38,899 nt of DNA from DATNBT01 sp964579765 (GCA_964579765.1 CAZOIK010000229.1:1-38899), one strand, 5' to 3'; positions 18,010 to 25,524 are shown, counted from the first letter of the stretch. Notes: generated by a model from the sequence alone, not told the origin. Program-made: numbers and translations.

Positions 18010-19158
18010 ATGAGTCGTGAGGTGGCCATCGTCGGCGGTTCTGCAGCAGGGCTGTTTCTTGCGCGGACATTCGCCTCACGCAATCTTCCAGTCAGCGTCT
18101 TCGAAGGCGCGCCGTCGCTCGACCCGGATCCGCGCACGCTGATCGTCACGAGCCGGATGCGGGACATTCTGGGGCCGCTCGAGCAGGGGTCGGTCGTCAA
18201 CGAGATCACACACTTCGAGCTGTTCACCGACGGACGCTCGGCTACCGTGCGGCTTCGCCGGCCGGATCTGGTCGTCGAGCGTGCGACGCTCATCAAGGGG
18301 CTCGCGGAGAGCGCGAAGGCCTCAGGTGCCAACGTCTGTGTCGGCCGCCGTTTTGAATCGCTCTCGACGGACGGGAAGCGGCTGGCGCTGACGGTCGAAC
18401 GCGCCGGCGGCCACGCCGAGACCGTGAACGTGGATGTCATCGTCGGTGCAGACGGCGCGTCCAGCCGTGTCGCGAGGAGCGCCGGCTGGCCCGCGCAGCC
18501 GACGGTGCCGCTACTTCAGGCCGTCGTGAAATGGCCGGCGCACGTACCCCAGGACTGCGTGCGCGTCTGGTTCGTGCCCGACGACACGCCCTACTTTTAC
18601 TGGCTCATCCCCGAGTCGCGCGAGCGCGGCGTGCTGGGCCTGATCGCGGAGGACGGCTCGAAAGTCCGCGCCGATCTCGAGCGGTTCCTCGCCAGGCAGG
18701 GTCTTGACGCCGCAGAACTCCAGGCGGCACGTGTGCCGCTCTACACGCGCTGGGTCCCGATTCACAAAAAAATCGGCGAAGGCGACGTGTACCTGGTCGG
18801 TGATGCCTGCGGTCAGGTCAAGGTGACCACGCTCGGCGGCGTCGTCACCGGCTTTCGCGGTGCGCTCGCCGTCGCCGAGGCGGTGCTGGGCGGCGGCGGC
18901 CAGCGCGAAGCCCGCGGCCTGCGCCACGAACTCGATCGCCATCTGCTCGTCCGTCGTGTGCTGCACGGCTTCACGCAGGACGACTACAGCCGCCTGATCG
19001 ATCTGCTCGACACGCGTGCCCGTGCGCTGCTCGGCGAGTGCACACGAGACGAAGCGAACCAGATGCTCCTTCGTCTCTGCCTGCGTCAGCCGCGTCTGCT
19101 GCTGCTCGCGGCGCGCGCCCTTCTCACGCGTACGGCGTTCCCGGCGCGCAACTCATAA
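18010..19158 (+). CDS. FAD-dependent oxidoreductase, geranylgeranyl-reductase-like
   Basis: A 382-residue flavoprotein. It opens with a dinucleotide-binding fold (VAIVGGSAAGLFLA, then FEGAP at the end of strand 2). VDVIVGADGASSRVAR is the DG motif of the group A monooxygenase/GGR fold, and DVYLVGDACGQVKVTTLGG closes the FAD site. The GDA.GQVK.TT.GG form is typical of geranylgeranyl and archaeal-lipid reductases. It lies eight bases after the wecA-like gene and twelve before the O-antigen ligase gene, suggesting a substrate in the polyprenyl-linked glycan pathway, possibly the polyprenyl chain itself. Other group A flavoprotein activities cannot be excluded. Confidence 0.76.
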   Translation: MSREVAIVGGSAAGLFLARTFASRNLPVSVFEGAPSLDPDPRTLIVTSRMRDILGPLEQGSVVNEITHFELFTDGRSATVRLRRPDLVVERATLIKGLAESAKASGANVCVGRRFESLSTDGKRLALTVERAGGHAETVNVDVIVGADGASSRVARSAGWPAQPTVPLLQAVVKWPAHVPQDCVRVWFVPDDTPYFYWLIPESRERGVLGLIAEDGSKVRADLERFLARQGLDAAELQAARVPLYTRWVPIHKKIGEGDVYLVGDACGQVKVTTLGGVVTGFRGALAVAEAVLGGGGQREARGLRHELDRHLLVRRVLHGFTQDDYSRLIDLLDTRARALLGECTRDEANQMLLRLCLRQPRLLLLAARALLTRTAFPARNS

Positions 19159-19170
19159 CATACGCGGACA

Positions 19171-20517
19171 GTGTTGACGACAGCGGCGGTAGTGTCTCTC
19201 GCCTGGGGCGTGCTGGCCTTCGGGGCGGTCTATCCGTGGGCGTACTGGCCGTTGTTTGCCGCCGCGGCGACGATTGGCGTGGCCGGGCTGGTGGCACGGC
19301 GAAATCGCCCGGGGGTGGAGCGGCCGCTCGTCGTGGCGGGTGCGCTGCTCATCGTCGCCGTCGCGCTCCAGCTGGTGCCGCTGCCGCATCCGCTGCTGGC
19401 CGCGATCAGCCCGCACACGGATCGCCTGCTGCGCGAGCTCGACGTCGGTTACGCCGCCGGCGCGACGCGCATGCATCCGCTCTCGATCGATCCACGCTCC
19501 ACCAGCCTCGCGCTTGCCGCGTTGATCGCGCTTGTGCTGTTCGCCTCCGGCCTCTCGCGCCTTCTGTCGACGCACCGTGCGATTGTGCTGGCCCACAGCA
19601 TCGTCGGGCTCGGCGCGCTCGTTGCTCTCATCGGCATCGTCCAGCGCTCCACCGGCACGTGCCGGATCTACGGATTCTGGGAGCCGTTCGATCATCCGTA
19701 TCAGATCTTCGGGCCCTTCGTAAACAAGAATCACTTTTCCGGCTGGATGATCATGGCGCTGTCGATGGCAATCGGCGTGTTCTGTGCGCGCATTGCGGCG
19801 ACAGACGGCGCGAGATCAGACTGGCGCAGTCGCCTGCTGTGGTGGTCGTCCGCCGATGCGAGTCAGCTGCTGCTCGTCGCTGGCGCGATCGTCGTGATGG
19901 CGTTCGCAATCGTGCTGACGAGATCGCGCTCGGGAGCCGTGTGCCTGACCGTGATCGTCACCGTCGCTGTCCTGTCGCTCCTGCGGCAGACGAGCAGAGG
20001 CCGGCGCGGAGCGCGGCGCGTGATCAGTGGAACAGCCCTGGGGCTGCTGGTGATCGCCGCCGTCAGCTGGGCTGGCACCGGTCCGGTACTGCGCAGGATG
20101 CGCACCGAGACGCCGCTCAACGGGCGACTCGATGCGTGGCGCGCTGGCATTCGAATCGCCTCTGACTTCCCCGAAGGAACCGGATTGAACACCTTTGCAA
20201 GCGCAATGCTCTTCTATCAGCCGAAGCAACTCACGGCACGCTGGGACGTGGCGCACAACGACTATGTGCAGCTCATGGCCGAAGGCGGATGGTGGCTCGG
20301 CGTACCGATTGTCATCTTCGCCGCCGCAGTCGTCTGGCAGGTCCGCCGTCGCCTGCGTGCACCGCAAAGCCGGCGGATCTGGTGGATCCGCTTCGGCGCC
20401 GTCCTGGGTCTGCTGGGAATCGGCGTACAGGAGCTCGTCGATTTCAGCTTGCAGCTTCCAGGCGTCGCGATTCTCTGCGCGGCCCTGGTGGCATTAGCGC
20501 TGCAGGATGCGAATTGA
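19171..20517 (+). CDS. O-antigen ligase/polymerase family membrane protein
   Basis: A 448-residue protein with around ten hydrophobic helices. The central periplasmic loop has FGPFVNKNHFSGWMIM, the N-x-NHFAG signature of O-antigen ligase (Wzy_C/WaaL) family proteins, and TGLNTF-type sequence (here GTGLNTFASAMLFY) follows a basic loop R-x-R-x-GA. WDVAHNDYVQLMAEGG is the second family motif (the AHN.YLQ.L.E.G pattern). It either polymerises repeat units or joins a finished chain to its acceptor in the periplasm. The start is GTG 19171. Because a Wzm/Wzt exporter is present upstream, ligase is slightly favoured over polymerase. Confidence 0.84.
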   Translation: MLTTAAVVSLAWGVLAFGAVYPWAYWPLFAAAATIGVAGLVARRNRPGVERPLVVAGALLIVAVALQLVPLPHPLLAAISPHTDRLLRELDVGYAAGATRMHPLSIDPRSTSLALAALIALVLFASGLSRLLSTHRAIVLAHSIVGLGALVALIGIVQRSTGTCRIYGFWEPFDHPYQIFGPFVNKNHFSGWMIMALSMAIGVFCARIAATDGARSDWRSRLLWWSSADASQLLLVAGAIVVMAFAIVLTRSRSGAVCLTVIVTVAVLSLLRQTSRGRRGARRVISGTALGLLVIAAVSWAGTGPVLRRMRTETPLNGRLDAWRAGIRIASDFPEGTGLNTFASAMLFYQPKQLTARWDVAHNDYVQLMAEGGWWLGVPIVIFAAAVVWQVRRRLRAPQSRRIWWIRFGAVLGLLGIGVQELVDFSLQLPGVAILCAALVALALQDAN

Positions 20518-20527
20518 CTGTTTTGCA

Positions 20528-20536
20528 TGCTATAGT
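20528..20536 (+). promoter_or_regulatory. Extended -10 promoter candidate (TGCTATAGT)
   Basis: TG-C-TATAGT lies 26 bases before ATG 20563, in a short A/T-rich interval between the ligase and the zinc-ribbon gene. A second TATAGT occurs at 20553-20558, inside an imperfect repeat of the first (GCATGCTATAGT versus GCATCATATAGT). No -35 box at 17 bases is visible; TTGACT at 20514-20519 is too close. Confidence 0.4.
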
Positions 20537-20562
20537 GTCATGTAAAGCATCATATAGTCATA

Positions 20563-20865
20563 ATGAATCGCTGTCCCAAGTGTGGGTCACCGGATCTCCA
20601 TCGATCGAGAATGAGAAGTCGATGGGAGGGCATTCGCCGATTACTGACCGCGCGACGCCCGTACCGATGTCACGCGTGCACGTGGCGCGGCTGGTTGCGT
20701 CCCATCGAACGTCCGGCCGCGTCAGGGCTCATGAACGTTGCGGCTGAGTTCGCCAAAGATGCCGCCGGCCGCGAAGACCCTGTCCGGCCGCCACTGGATC
20801 TGACGCAGATCGACGTGCCCCTGGCATCGCGCCACGCCACCATGACCGATCCCGCCGAGCGTTAG
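20563..20865 (+). CDS. Small zinc-ribbon protein
   Basis: 100 residues. Cys4-x2-Cys7 and Cys36-x2-Cys39 (MNRCPKCGSPDLHRS and YRCHACTWRGW) make a zinc ribbon like those at the N-terminus of many small bacterial proteins. The remaining 55 residues are charged and have no visible motif or membrane segment. It is preceded by a promoter candidate and followed three bases later by the HAD gene, so both are probably co-transcribed. Role unknown; nucleic-acid binding or a protein interaction is possible. Confidence 0.7.
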   Translation: MNRCPKCGSPDLHRSRMRSRWEGIRRLLTARRPYRCHACTWRGWLRPIERPAASGLMNVAAEFAKDAAGREDPVRPPLDLTQIDVPLASRHATMTDPAER

Positions 20866-20868
20866 GCG

Positions 20869-21630
20869 ATGTCCCTCCGCATCGGCTTCGATCTCGACGG
20901 CGTCTTCGCCGACATGGAAACCGCGCTCGTTCGCCACGCGCGCGATCTGTTCGGCGAGGCCATGATCGAACGCCTCCAGGAACGCGCGAAGGAGGCCTCT
21001 CCTGGCGACTCGACGACGGTTCCGGAAAGCGCCGTCGAGACCGACTCGGCCTCACCGACCGTCGCCGACAACACGCCGCCGATCCTCCGGATCAAGATGA
21101 CCACGCGCCAGACGACGAAGCTCTGGCGGCACGTGGAGACGATCGAAAACTTCTGGGAGAGCCTCGAGGAACTCGAGCCGGGCGCGCTCGCGCAGCTCGC
21201 GGCGATTGCGTCCGAACGCCGATGGGAAATCATCTTTCTGACCAAGCGCCCATCGACCGCGGGCGCCACGGCACAGCTCCAGAGTCAGAAATGGATCGTC
21301 GAGAAGGGCTTTCCGCTGCCGAGCGTGTTCGTCGTCCAGGGCTCGCGCGGACGCATCGCGCAGGCGCTCGGACTCGACATCGTCGTTGACGATCGCCCGG
21401 AGAACTGCCTCGACGTCGTCACCGACTCGAAGGCGCGCGCCGTGCTGGTGTGGCGCGAGAAGCAGCAGGGCCTGCCGACCGCCGCGCGCCGCCTCGGCAT
21501 CGGCGTCGTCGAGTCGCTGGCTGAATGCCTCGACATCCTGGTCCAGATTGACGGCGCCGTTCCTGAAGAGAAGCCCGGCGTGTTCAACCGCGTGATGCGG
21601 ATTCTCGGCCGCAGCGCGGCCTCCAGCTGA
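20869..21630 (+). CDS. HAD-superfamily hydrolase
   Basis: A 253-residue protein with the HAD motif I FDLDGVFAD (Asp8 nucleophile, Asp10 acid/base), motif II region IIFLTKRPST, and VVDDRPENCLDV as motif IV. The layout resembles 5'-nucleotidase C-type and related small-molecule phosphatases. A long acidic/serine-rich insert after residue 40 (about 35 residues, EASPGDSTTVPESAVETDSA) is unlike the core family. The substrate is unknown. It follows the zinc-ribbon gene by three bases and converges on the Dabb gene. Confidence 0.77.
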   Translation: MSLRIGFDLDGVFADMETALVRHARDLFGEAMIERLQERAKEASPGDSTTVPESAVETDSASPTVADNTPPILRIKMTTRQTTKLWRHVETIENFWESLEELEPGALAQLAAIASERRWEIIFLTKRPSTAGATAQLQSQKWIVEKGFPLPSVFVVQGSRGRIAQALGLDIVVDDRPENCLDVVTDSKARAVLVWREKQQGLPTAARRLGIGVVESLAECLDILVQIDGAVPEEKPGVFNRVMRILGRSAASS

Positions 21631-21664
21631 GGTCCCTCCGGCGGACCTGAAGCTCCGCCCTGAA

Positions 21665-21684
21665 GGCCTGCACTACAGCAGGCC
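21665..21684. terminator. Hairpin between convergent genes
   Basis: GGCCTGC-ACTACA-GCAGGCC forms a perfect 7-base-pair stem with a six-base loop. It sits 35 bases after the HAD stop and covers the stop codon of the opposing Dabb gene, so it could end transcripts from both sides. No T tract follows on either strand, which lowers confidence. Confidence 0.35.
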
Positions 21685-21993
21685 GAGCTCGAAGTCGTAC
21701 ACCATCCCCGAACTAAACGTCTGAGCGAAGCGCACGCCAAGATCGACGTGCGCGGGATGCCGGAGGTATGCCTGCAAGGCGTCGAGATTGTCGAAGTCGA
21801 TCACGACGAGCACGTCGGCAATGTCCGGCGCGCGCTGTTCGTAGCCGGCGCCGTGCGTGACGCGGCGCCCGACGCGAAATCCGCGGACCTCCTGAATTTC
21901 GCGCGTCGCACGCTCGAACGCGGCGACGAGCGCCTCGCGATCCGCCAGCGACAGATCGGCTCTCGGCTTGAACAGGACGACGTGGGAGATCAC
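21673..21993 (-). CDS. Dabb (stress-responsive alpha/beta barrel) protein
   Basis: 106 residues. It opens ISHVVLFKPRADLSLADREA and has GFRVGRRV, DVLVVIDFDNLDALQAYLRH and a closing YDFE, which is the Dabb ferredoxin-like fold. These proteins form dimers and bind small hydrophobic ligands; no catalytic activity can be claimed here. It starts at GTG 21993, overlapping the stop of the basic protein gene upstream (GTGA), so both are translated from one message, probably also with the NtrC-type gene. Confidence 0.85.
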   Translation of the reverse strand: MISHVVLFKPRADLSLADREALVAAFERATREIQEVRGFRVGRRVTHGAGYEQRAPDIADVLVVIDFDNLDALQAYLRHPAHVDLGVRFAQTFSSGMVYDFELGLL

Positions 21994-22352
21994 CGGCGGG
22001 GCCCGCGTTTGGGGCCGCCCCGCCCAGGCCCTTTCGGGCCGCGGCGCTTCTGAAACCGCGCGCGCGGATCTTTGTGCTGGCCGCCCGGCCTCCAGTCGCG
22101 TCCGCGCTTCTCGCGGCCCGCGGCCGCCGCGACGTGGCCGCCGCGCCCGCGCTCACGCCGCTGGTGCTGCGCCTCGCGTTCCTGCTCGGGCGACTCCCAC
22201 AGCCGCCCGCGCGCGAACCACTTCATGACGACGTCGCTGTTGGTGCGACGGAGCTGCGCGAGCGTCGGCAGCAGCTCCGCCTGCTCGCGGGCGCGAAACG
22301 CCGTCGGCTGCTGATCGATCAGAATCGTCCAGAACGCGTAGCGGGGTGGCAC
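21990..22352 (-). CDS. Hypothetical basic protein
   Basis: About 120 residues. The first 50 (PPRYAFWTILIDQQPTAFRA, then ELLPTLAQLRRTNSDVVMKW and FARGRLWESPEQ) look folded and conserved in style. The rest is a low-complexity tail rich in Arg, Lys and Gly (for example KRRGPKGPGRGGPKRGPRR) that may bind nucleic acid or be disordered. The start is taken at GTG 22352, which shares one base with the TAG of the NtrC-type gene; the frame is open much further upstream, but there it lies within that gene. I do not recognise the family. Confidence 0.68.
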   Translation of the reverse strand: MPPRYAFWTILIDQQPTAFRAREQAELLPTLAQLRRTNSDVVMKWFARGRLWESPEQEREAQHQRRERGRGGHVAAAAGREKRGRDWRPGGQHKDPRARFQKRRGPKGPGRGGPKRGPRR

Positions 22353-23749
22353 TAGGGTCGCTCCAATCGCTTCAGCTTTTCGACGAGCGTCGTTCGTTTG
22401 AGATTGAGCAGCCTGGCGGCCTTGCCTTTGTTGCCGCCGGTGCGTTCGAGCGACAGCTGAATCAGCTCGCGCTCGACGCGGGCGACGTACTCCTCCAGAT
22501 CCAGGCCGTCGTCGGGCAGCGTGATCGCCGCCGGCGCCGCGCCTTCCGGCGACTGCTGGATTTCGGGCGGCAGATCGGCAAGATCGATCTGCGAGCGGCT
22601 GGCGCCGAACGCGACCGCGCGCTCGACGGCGTTCTCGAGCTGCCGGACGTTGCCCGGCCACGGATAGGACATCAGGTGCCGCATCGCCTGCTGCGACACG
22701 GTCATCGGCGGACGCGTGGCGCCCCCGGGCGCCTCGGCGCGGAACTTGTCGAGAAAATGCTGGACGAGCAGCGGGATGTCTTCCTTGCGCTCGCGCAACG
22801 GCGGAATCTCGACCGGGATGACGTTCAACCGATAGTAGAGATCTTCGCGAAACACGCCGTCCGACACCATCCTGCGGAGATCGCTGTTGGTCGCGGCGAT
22901 CACGCGGACGTCCACCTTGGTCGTGTGCGAATCGCCGATGCGCTCGAACTCGCGCTCCTGCAGCACGCGCAACAGCTTCATCTGCAGCGCGCCGCTCATG
23001 GTCCCGACCTCGTCGAGAAAAAGCGTGCCGCGGTGCGCCTGCTCCAGCCGGCCCTGCCGGTTGCCGACGGCGCCGGTGAAGGCGCCGCGAACGTGGCCGA
23101 AGAGCTCGGCTTCGAGCAGCGTTTCCGGGATCGCGCTGCAGTTGAGCGCGACGAAGCGGTGCATCCGGCGCGGGCTGTGCTGGTGGATCGCGCGGGCGAC
23201 GACTTCTTTCCCGCTGCCGGTTTCTCCGGTGACGAGAATCGTGCTGCTGGTCGCCGCGACGGTTTCGAGCAGCTGGAACAGGCGCTTCATCGCGCCGCTC
23301 CGGCCGACAATCCCCTGTTCGAACCGATAACGCTCTTCGAGCTGCGCGCGGAGGTACGCGTTCTCCGATCGCAGCCGGCGCTGCTCGAGCGCCGAGTCGA
23401 GGACGTGCAGCAGCTCGTCGATCTGAAACGGCTTGCTGACGAAGTCGCGCGCGCCGCGACGGATCGCGTCCACGGCGTCCTTGACGGTGCCGTAGCCCGT
23501 GATGACGATGGCGATGATGTCGGGATAGCGTTCGACGGCGGCTTCGACGACCGCCGAGCCGTCGATGCCGGGCAGCCGCAGGTCGGTGATGATGACGTCG
23601 AACGCGAAATCGGCGAGCCTGGCCATGGCCGATTCGCCCGAGTCGGCCTGCTCGACGTGGTAGCCGCGATCGGCCAGTTGTTCTGCGACGGCTTCCCGCA
23701 GTGCAGGCTCGTCTTCTACGAGCAGAAGATGTCGTGTCTGGTCAGGCAT
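22352..23749 (-). CDS. Sigma-54-dependent response regulator, NtrC family
   Basis: 465 residues in the classic order. The receiver domain (1-120) has acidic pocket LLVEDE and phospho-acceptor Asp56 in ITDLRLPG. The AAA+ domain (about 145-370) has Walker A GETGSGKE at 175-182, the sigma-54 contact loop GAFTGA at 222-227 and Walker B GTLFLDEVG. The C-terminal Fis-type HTH ends GGNKGKAARLLNLKRTTLVE. It activates sigma-54 promoters after phosphorylation. No adjacent kinase is in the same operon; the nearest kinase is the hybrid at 25525-27042. A small HTH gene is divergently transcribed from the same intergenic region. Confidence 0.93.
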   Translation of the reverse strand: MPDQTRHLLLVEDEPALREAVAEQLADRGYHVEQADSGESAMARLADFAFDVIITDLRLPGIDGSAVVEAAVERYPDIIAIVITGYGTVKDAVDAIRRGARDFVSKPFQIDELLHVLDSALEQRRLRSENAYLRAQLEERYRFEQGIVGRSGAMKRLFQLLETVAATSSTILVTGETGSGKEVVARAIHQHSPRRMHRFVALNCSAIPETLLEAELFGHVRGAFTGAVGNRQGRLEQAHRGTLFLDEVGTMSGALQMKLLRVLQEREFERIGDSHTTKVDVRVIAATNSDLRRMVSDGVFREDLYYRLNVIPVEIPPLRERKEDIPLLVQHFLDKFRAEAPGGATRPPMTVSQQAMRHLMSYPWPGNVRQLENAVERAVAFGASRSQIDLADLPPEIQQSPEGAAPAAITLPDDGLDLEEYVARVERELIQLSLERTGGNKGKAARLLNLKRTTLVEKLKRLERP

Positions 23750-23879
23750 TTAGCAGGCCGCCAAGATTTTGACATGGCTCGACCGTGAGGTCCAGGCAAG
23801 ATTTGTAATCTCGGGGCGAATCTTCCCTAATCCCCGATTGCCGTACTACCGATACACACTTCCGGGAGGCGAGTGCCAA

Positions 23880-24098
23880 GTGGAACGCAAAACGATTTCG
23901 ATCATGAAGGCCTGCGAGTTGGTTGGCGTGAGCCGGCGTACGATCTACAACTGGCTCTCGAGCGGCAAGATCGAGTACGTCCGCACGGCCGGCGGCTCGG
24001 TGCGCATCTTCGTCGATACGCTCTGGCGCGACCCGCACCACAGCGATCGTCCTGCTGTGCAGTCCGTGTGGCAGGCTGAAGGGCGCAACCAGGCCTGA
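23880..24098 (+). CDS. Small HTH DNA-binding protein (excisionase/MerR-like)
   Basis: 72 residues from GTG 23880, preceded by GGGAGG about ten bases upstream. ISIMKACELVGVSRRTIYNW is the helix-turn-helix and KIEYVRTAGGSVRIFVDTLW the wing, as in the HTH_17/excisionase family that binds DNA as a small single domain. The frame is open back to 23769, but the added residues look non-native. It shares the region with the NtrC-type gene and sits two bases before a kinase-like phosphotransfer gene. No phage or integrase gene is near, so a local regulator is likelier than an excisionase. Confidence 0.75.
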   Translation: MERKTISIMKACELVGVSRRTIYNWLSSGKIEYVRTAGGSVRIFVDTLWRDPHHSDRPAVQSVWQAEGRNQA

Positions 24099-24100
24099 GC

Positions 24101-24355
24101 ATGCCGGGCGGCGTCAGCGTCGAGGAACTGATCGCGAGAGGGTCGATGAACGAGTCGCCCGAACTGCGCCTGCTCTTTCATCGCCTCAACAACCAGCTCG
24201 GGATCATCCTCGCGCATGCCGAGCTGCTCGAAGCCAAGGCGCCAAACGACACGCATCGCGCGCGCGCCGCGCAAGTCGTCGCCAGCGCGCTCGAGGCGAT
24301 GGGGACCGTCAAGGAAATCCGCCGCCACGCCACGCAAGAACCCACCGTCGAATAG
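24101..24355 (+). CDS. Stand-alone histidine-phosphotransfer-like protein
   Basis: 84 residues. FHRLNNQLGIILAHAELLE (His27) resembles the H-E-L-N-N-x-L dimerisation helix of histidine kinases, and AQVVASALEAMGTVKEIRRH would be the second helix of the pair. There is no ATPase domain, no receiver and no membrane segment, so it is only the helical hairpin. It could pass a phosphate between other partners, dimerise with a kinase, or be an inactive relative. It is translated two bases after the small HTH gene. Confidence 0.6.
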   Translation: MPGGVSVEELIARGSMNESPELRLLFHRLNNQLGIILAHAELLEAKAPNDTHRARAAQVVASALEAMGTVKEIRRHATQEPTVE

Positions 24356-24386
24356 TCGTACATAGCCCTCAGAACTGTAAGTACCG

Positions 24387-24402
24387 CGTCAATTCGTTGA
24401 CG
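24387..24402. promoter_or_regulatory. Operator-like palindrome 1
   Basis: CGTCAATTCGTTGACG: six-base perfect arms around TTCG. It matches the second palindrome exactly in both arms and lies 32 bases upstream of it, centre to centre (about three helical turns), which fits two dimers bound on one face of the DNA. As RNA it would also make a TTCG-capped hairpin, but the repeat points to a protein site. Confidence 0.6.
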
Positions 24403-24418
24403 AGCATCAACGTGAAAT

Positions 24419-24434
24419 CGTCAACAAATTGACG
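24419..24434. promoter_or_regulatory. Operator-like palindrome 2
   Basis: CGTCAACAAATTGACG: the same six-base arms as palindrome 1 around CAAA, extended by AT on each side to eight-base arms (ATCGTCAA...TTGACGAT). Between the two sites the half-site-like ATCAACG also occurs. Candidate binders encoded nearby are the small HTH protein and an unknown repressor elsewhere. Confidence 0.6.
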
Positions 24435-24624
24435 ATTCATGCGGGTTTTGACCCTAGTTCCGTGGGCTCAGTTCCGGATTAAGACATCAAAATAACTGTC
24501 TGAAACAAAAGGCCTTACTGCATTCCTAGTACGAAATCCGTCAGGAAACTGGACACGTGACGCTGAGCTGGTACCCCAATTGCGATACCGCGCAGCCATC
24601 GGAACAACTGAGGGGAGCCTTCTG

Positions 24625-25518
24625 ATGCGTGTTCAGCCTCTTGCCGCCAGCCAGAATCGTCGGATCGTCGCCGGCCTGCCGTTCGTCGAGGCGCTCGCGC
24701 GCCGCATGGCCGCGTCGATGCCGAACTCGATCGACATCGGCGATCTCGTCCAGGACGGCGTGCTCGGCCTGATTGACGCGGCGCACCGATTCGACGCCGA
24801 GCGGGGCATCAAGTTCGAGACGTTCGCGGAACGGCGCGTCCGGGGCGCCATGATCGACGCGCTGCGGCGCGACGCGTGGCCGCGCGGCGTGCGCCGGCAG
24901 CGCCGCGAGCTCGACGCCGCGAGGGAAGCGCTGCGCCGCGAGCTCGGGCACGAGCCGTCGATGGCCGACCTGGCCGCGCGCGTCGGCTCCGACGAAAAGC
25001 GGCTGAGCCGCACGATCGTGCGCATCAACACCATCGAATCGACGTCGCCGCTCGCGACAGGCGAGCACCTCGACGAATCGTCGCTCCCGCCGGCGCTGGT
25101 CCCCTCCGAGCCGGAATCGCCCGACTCCGCGTACGAGCGCGTCGAAACGCGGGACCGCGTCCGCGCCGCCATTCAGTCGCTGCCGTGGCGCGAGCGCAAG
25201 GTGATCGGCCTCTACTATTACGGCGAAGTGACGATGAAGCAGATTGGCGCGGAGATCGGCGTGAACGAGTCGCGCGTCTCGCAGCTGCACGCGCGCGCGA
25301 TTCGCCGCCTGCGGACGGCGCTCGGCGAGATGGGGCCGCAGCAGGTCGCCGAGATGCGAAAGGCGTTCGCCGAATTCTCCGCCAAGAAAGCGGCGATGGC
25401 GAAGGCCGACACGCCCTCGTCCTCGGTCGTGCTGGCGTACAAGCCGGGCAAGAAGGTGATGGCGCGCGCGACGTTGAAGGTGACGCGGCAGCGCCAGGCC
25501 GTCGCCGCGGCGCGGTAG
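24625..25518 (+). CDS. RNA polymerase sigma factor, FliA/SigB/WhiG type
   Basis: 297 residues. Region 2 (about 25-85) reads DIGDLVQDGVLGLIDAAHRF and KFETFAERRVRGAMIDALRR, typical of the group 3 sigma factors. Region 3 has LGHEPSMADLAARVG. Region 4 has LPWRERKVIGLYYYGEVTMK and GVNESRVSQLHARAIRRLR. A basic tail of about 55 residues (KKAAMAKAD...YKPGKKVMARATLKVTRQ) extends past region 4 and is unusual. Start is ATG 24625 with AGGGGAG seven bases before. It could drive motility or stress genes; no flagellar gene is present here. The palindrome pair lies upstream. Confidence 0.9.
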   Translation: MRVQPLAASQNRRIVAGLPFVEALARRMAASMPNSIDIGDLVQDGVLGLIDAAHRFDAERGIKFETFAERRVRGAMIDALRRDAWPRGVRRQRRELDAAREALRRELGHEPSMADLAARVGSDEKRLSRTIVRINTIESTSPLATGEHLDESSLPPALVPSEPESPDSAYERVETRDRVRAAIQSLPWRERKVIGLYYYGEVTMKQIGAEIGVNESRVSQLHARAIRRLRTALGEMGPQQVAEMRKAFAEFSAKKAAMAKADTPSSSVVLAYKPGKKVMARATLKVTRQRQAVAAAR

Positions 25519-25524
25519 CCCGTA

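Larger units (their letters stand above)
24356..24624. other. Intergenic region with operator-like palindromes
   Basis: The 269 bases before the sigma factor gene contain two palindromes (listed separately), an AGTTCCG direct repeat at 24456-24462 and 24470-24476, an A/T-rich stretch at 24478-24512, and the ribosome binding site AGGGGAG at 24611-24617. No protein-like frame was seen. It is the longest clean intergenic stretch of the window and probably holds the control region of the sigma factor gene. Confidence 0.6.

Noticed and set aside
22346..23788. Long plus-strand open frame opposite the NtrC-type gene
   Set aside because: Composition is that of an antisense shadow (rich in R, A, D, Q, with no motif), and the minus strand carries a complete NtrC-family protein.
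23799..23811. AGATT-TGT-AATCT palindrome in the divergent region
   Set aside because: Only five-base arms in a single copy; too weak to call an operator.
23750..23880. Sigma-54 (-24/-12) promoter between the NtrC-type and HTH genes
   Set aside because: TGGCAC is present on the minus strand near 23875, but no TTGC follows at the needed distance.
23880..24098. Phage excisionase
   Set aside because: The HTH type fits, but there is no integrase, attachment repeat or phage gene around it.
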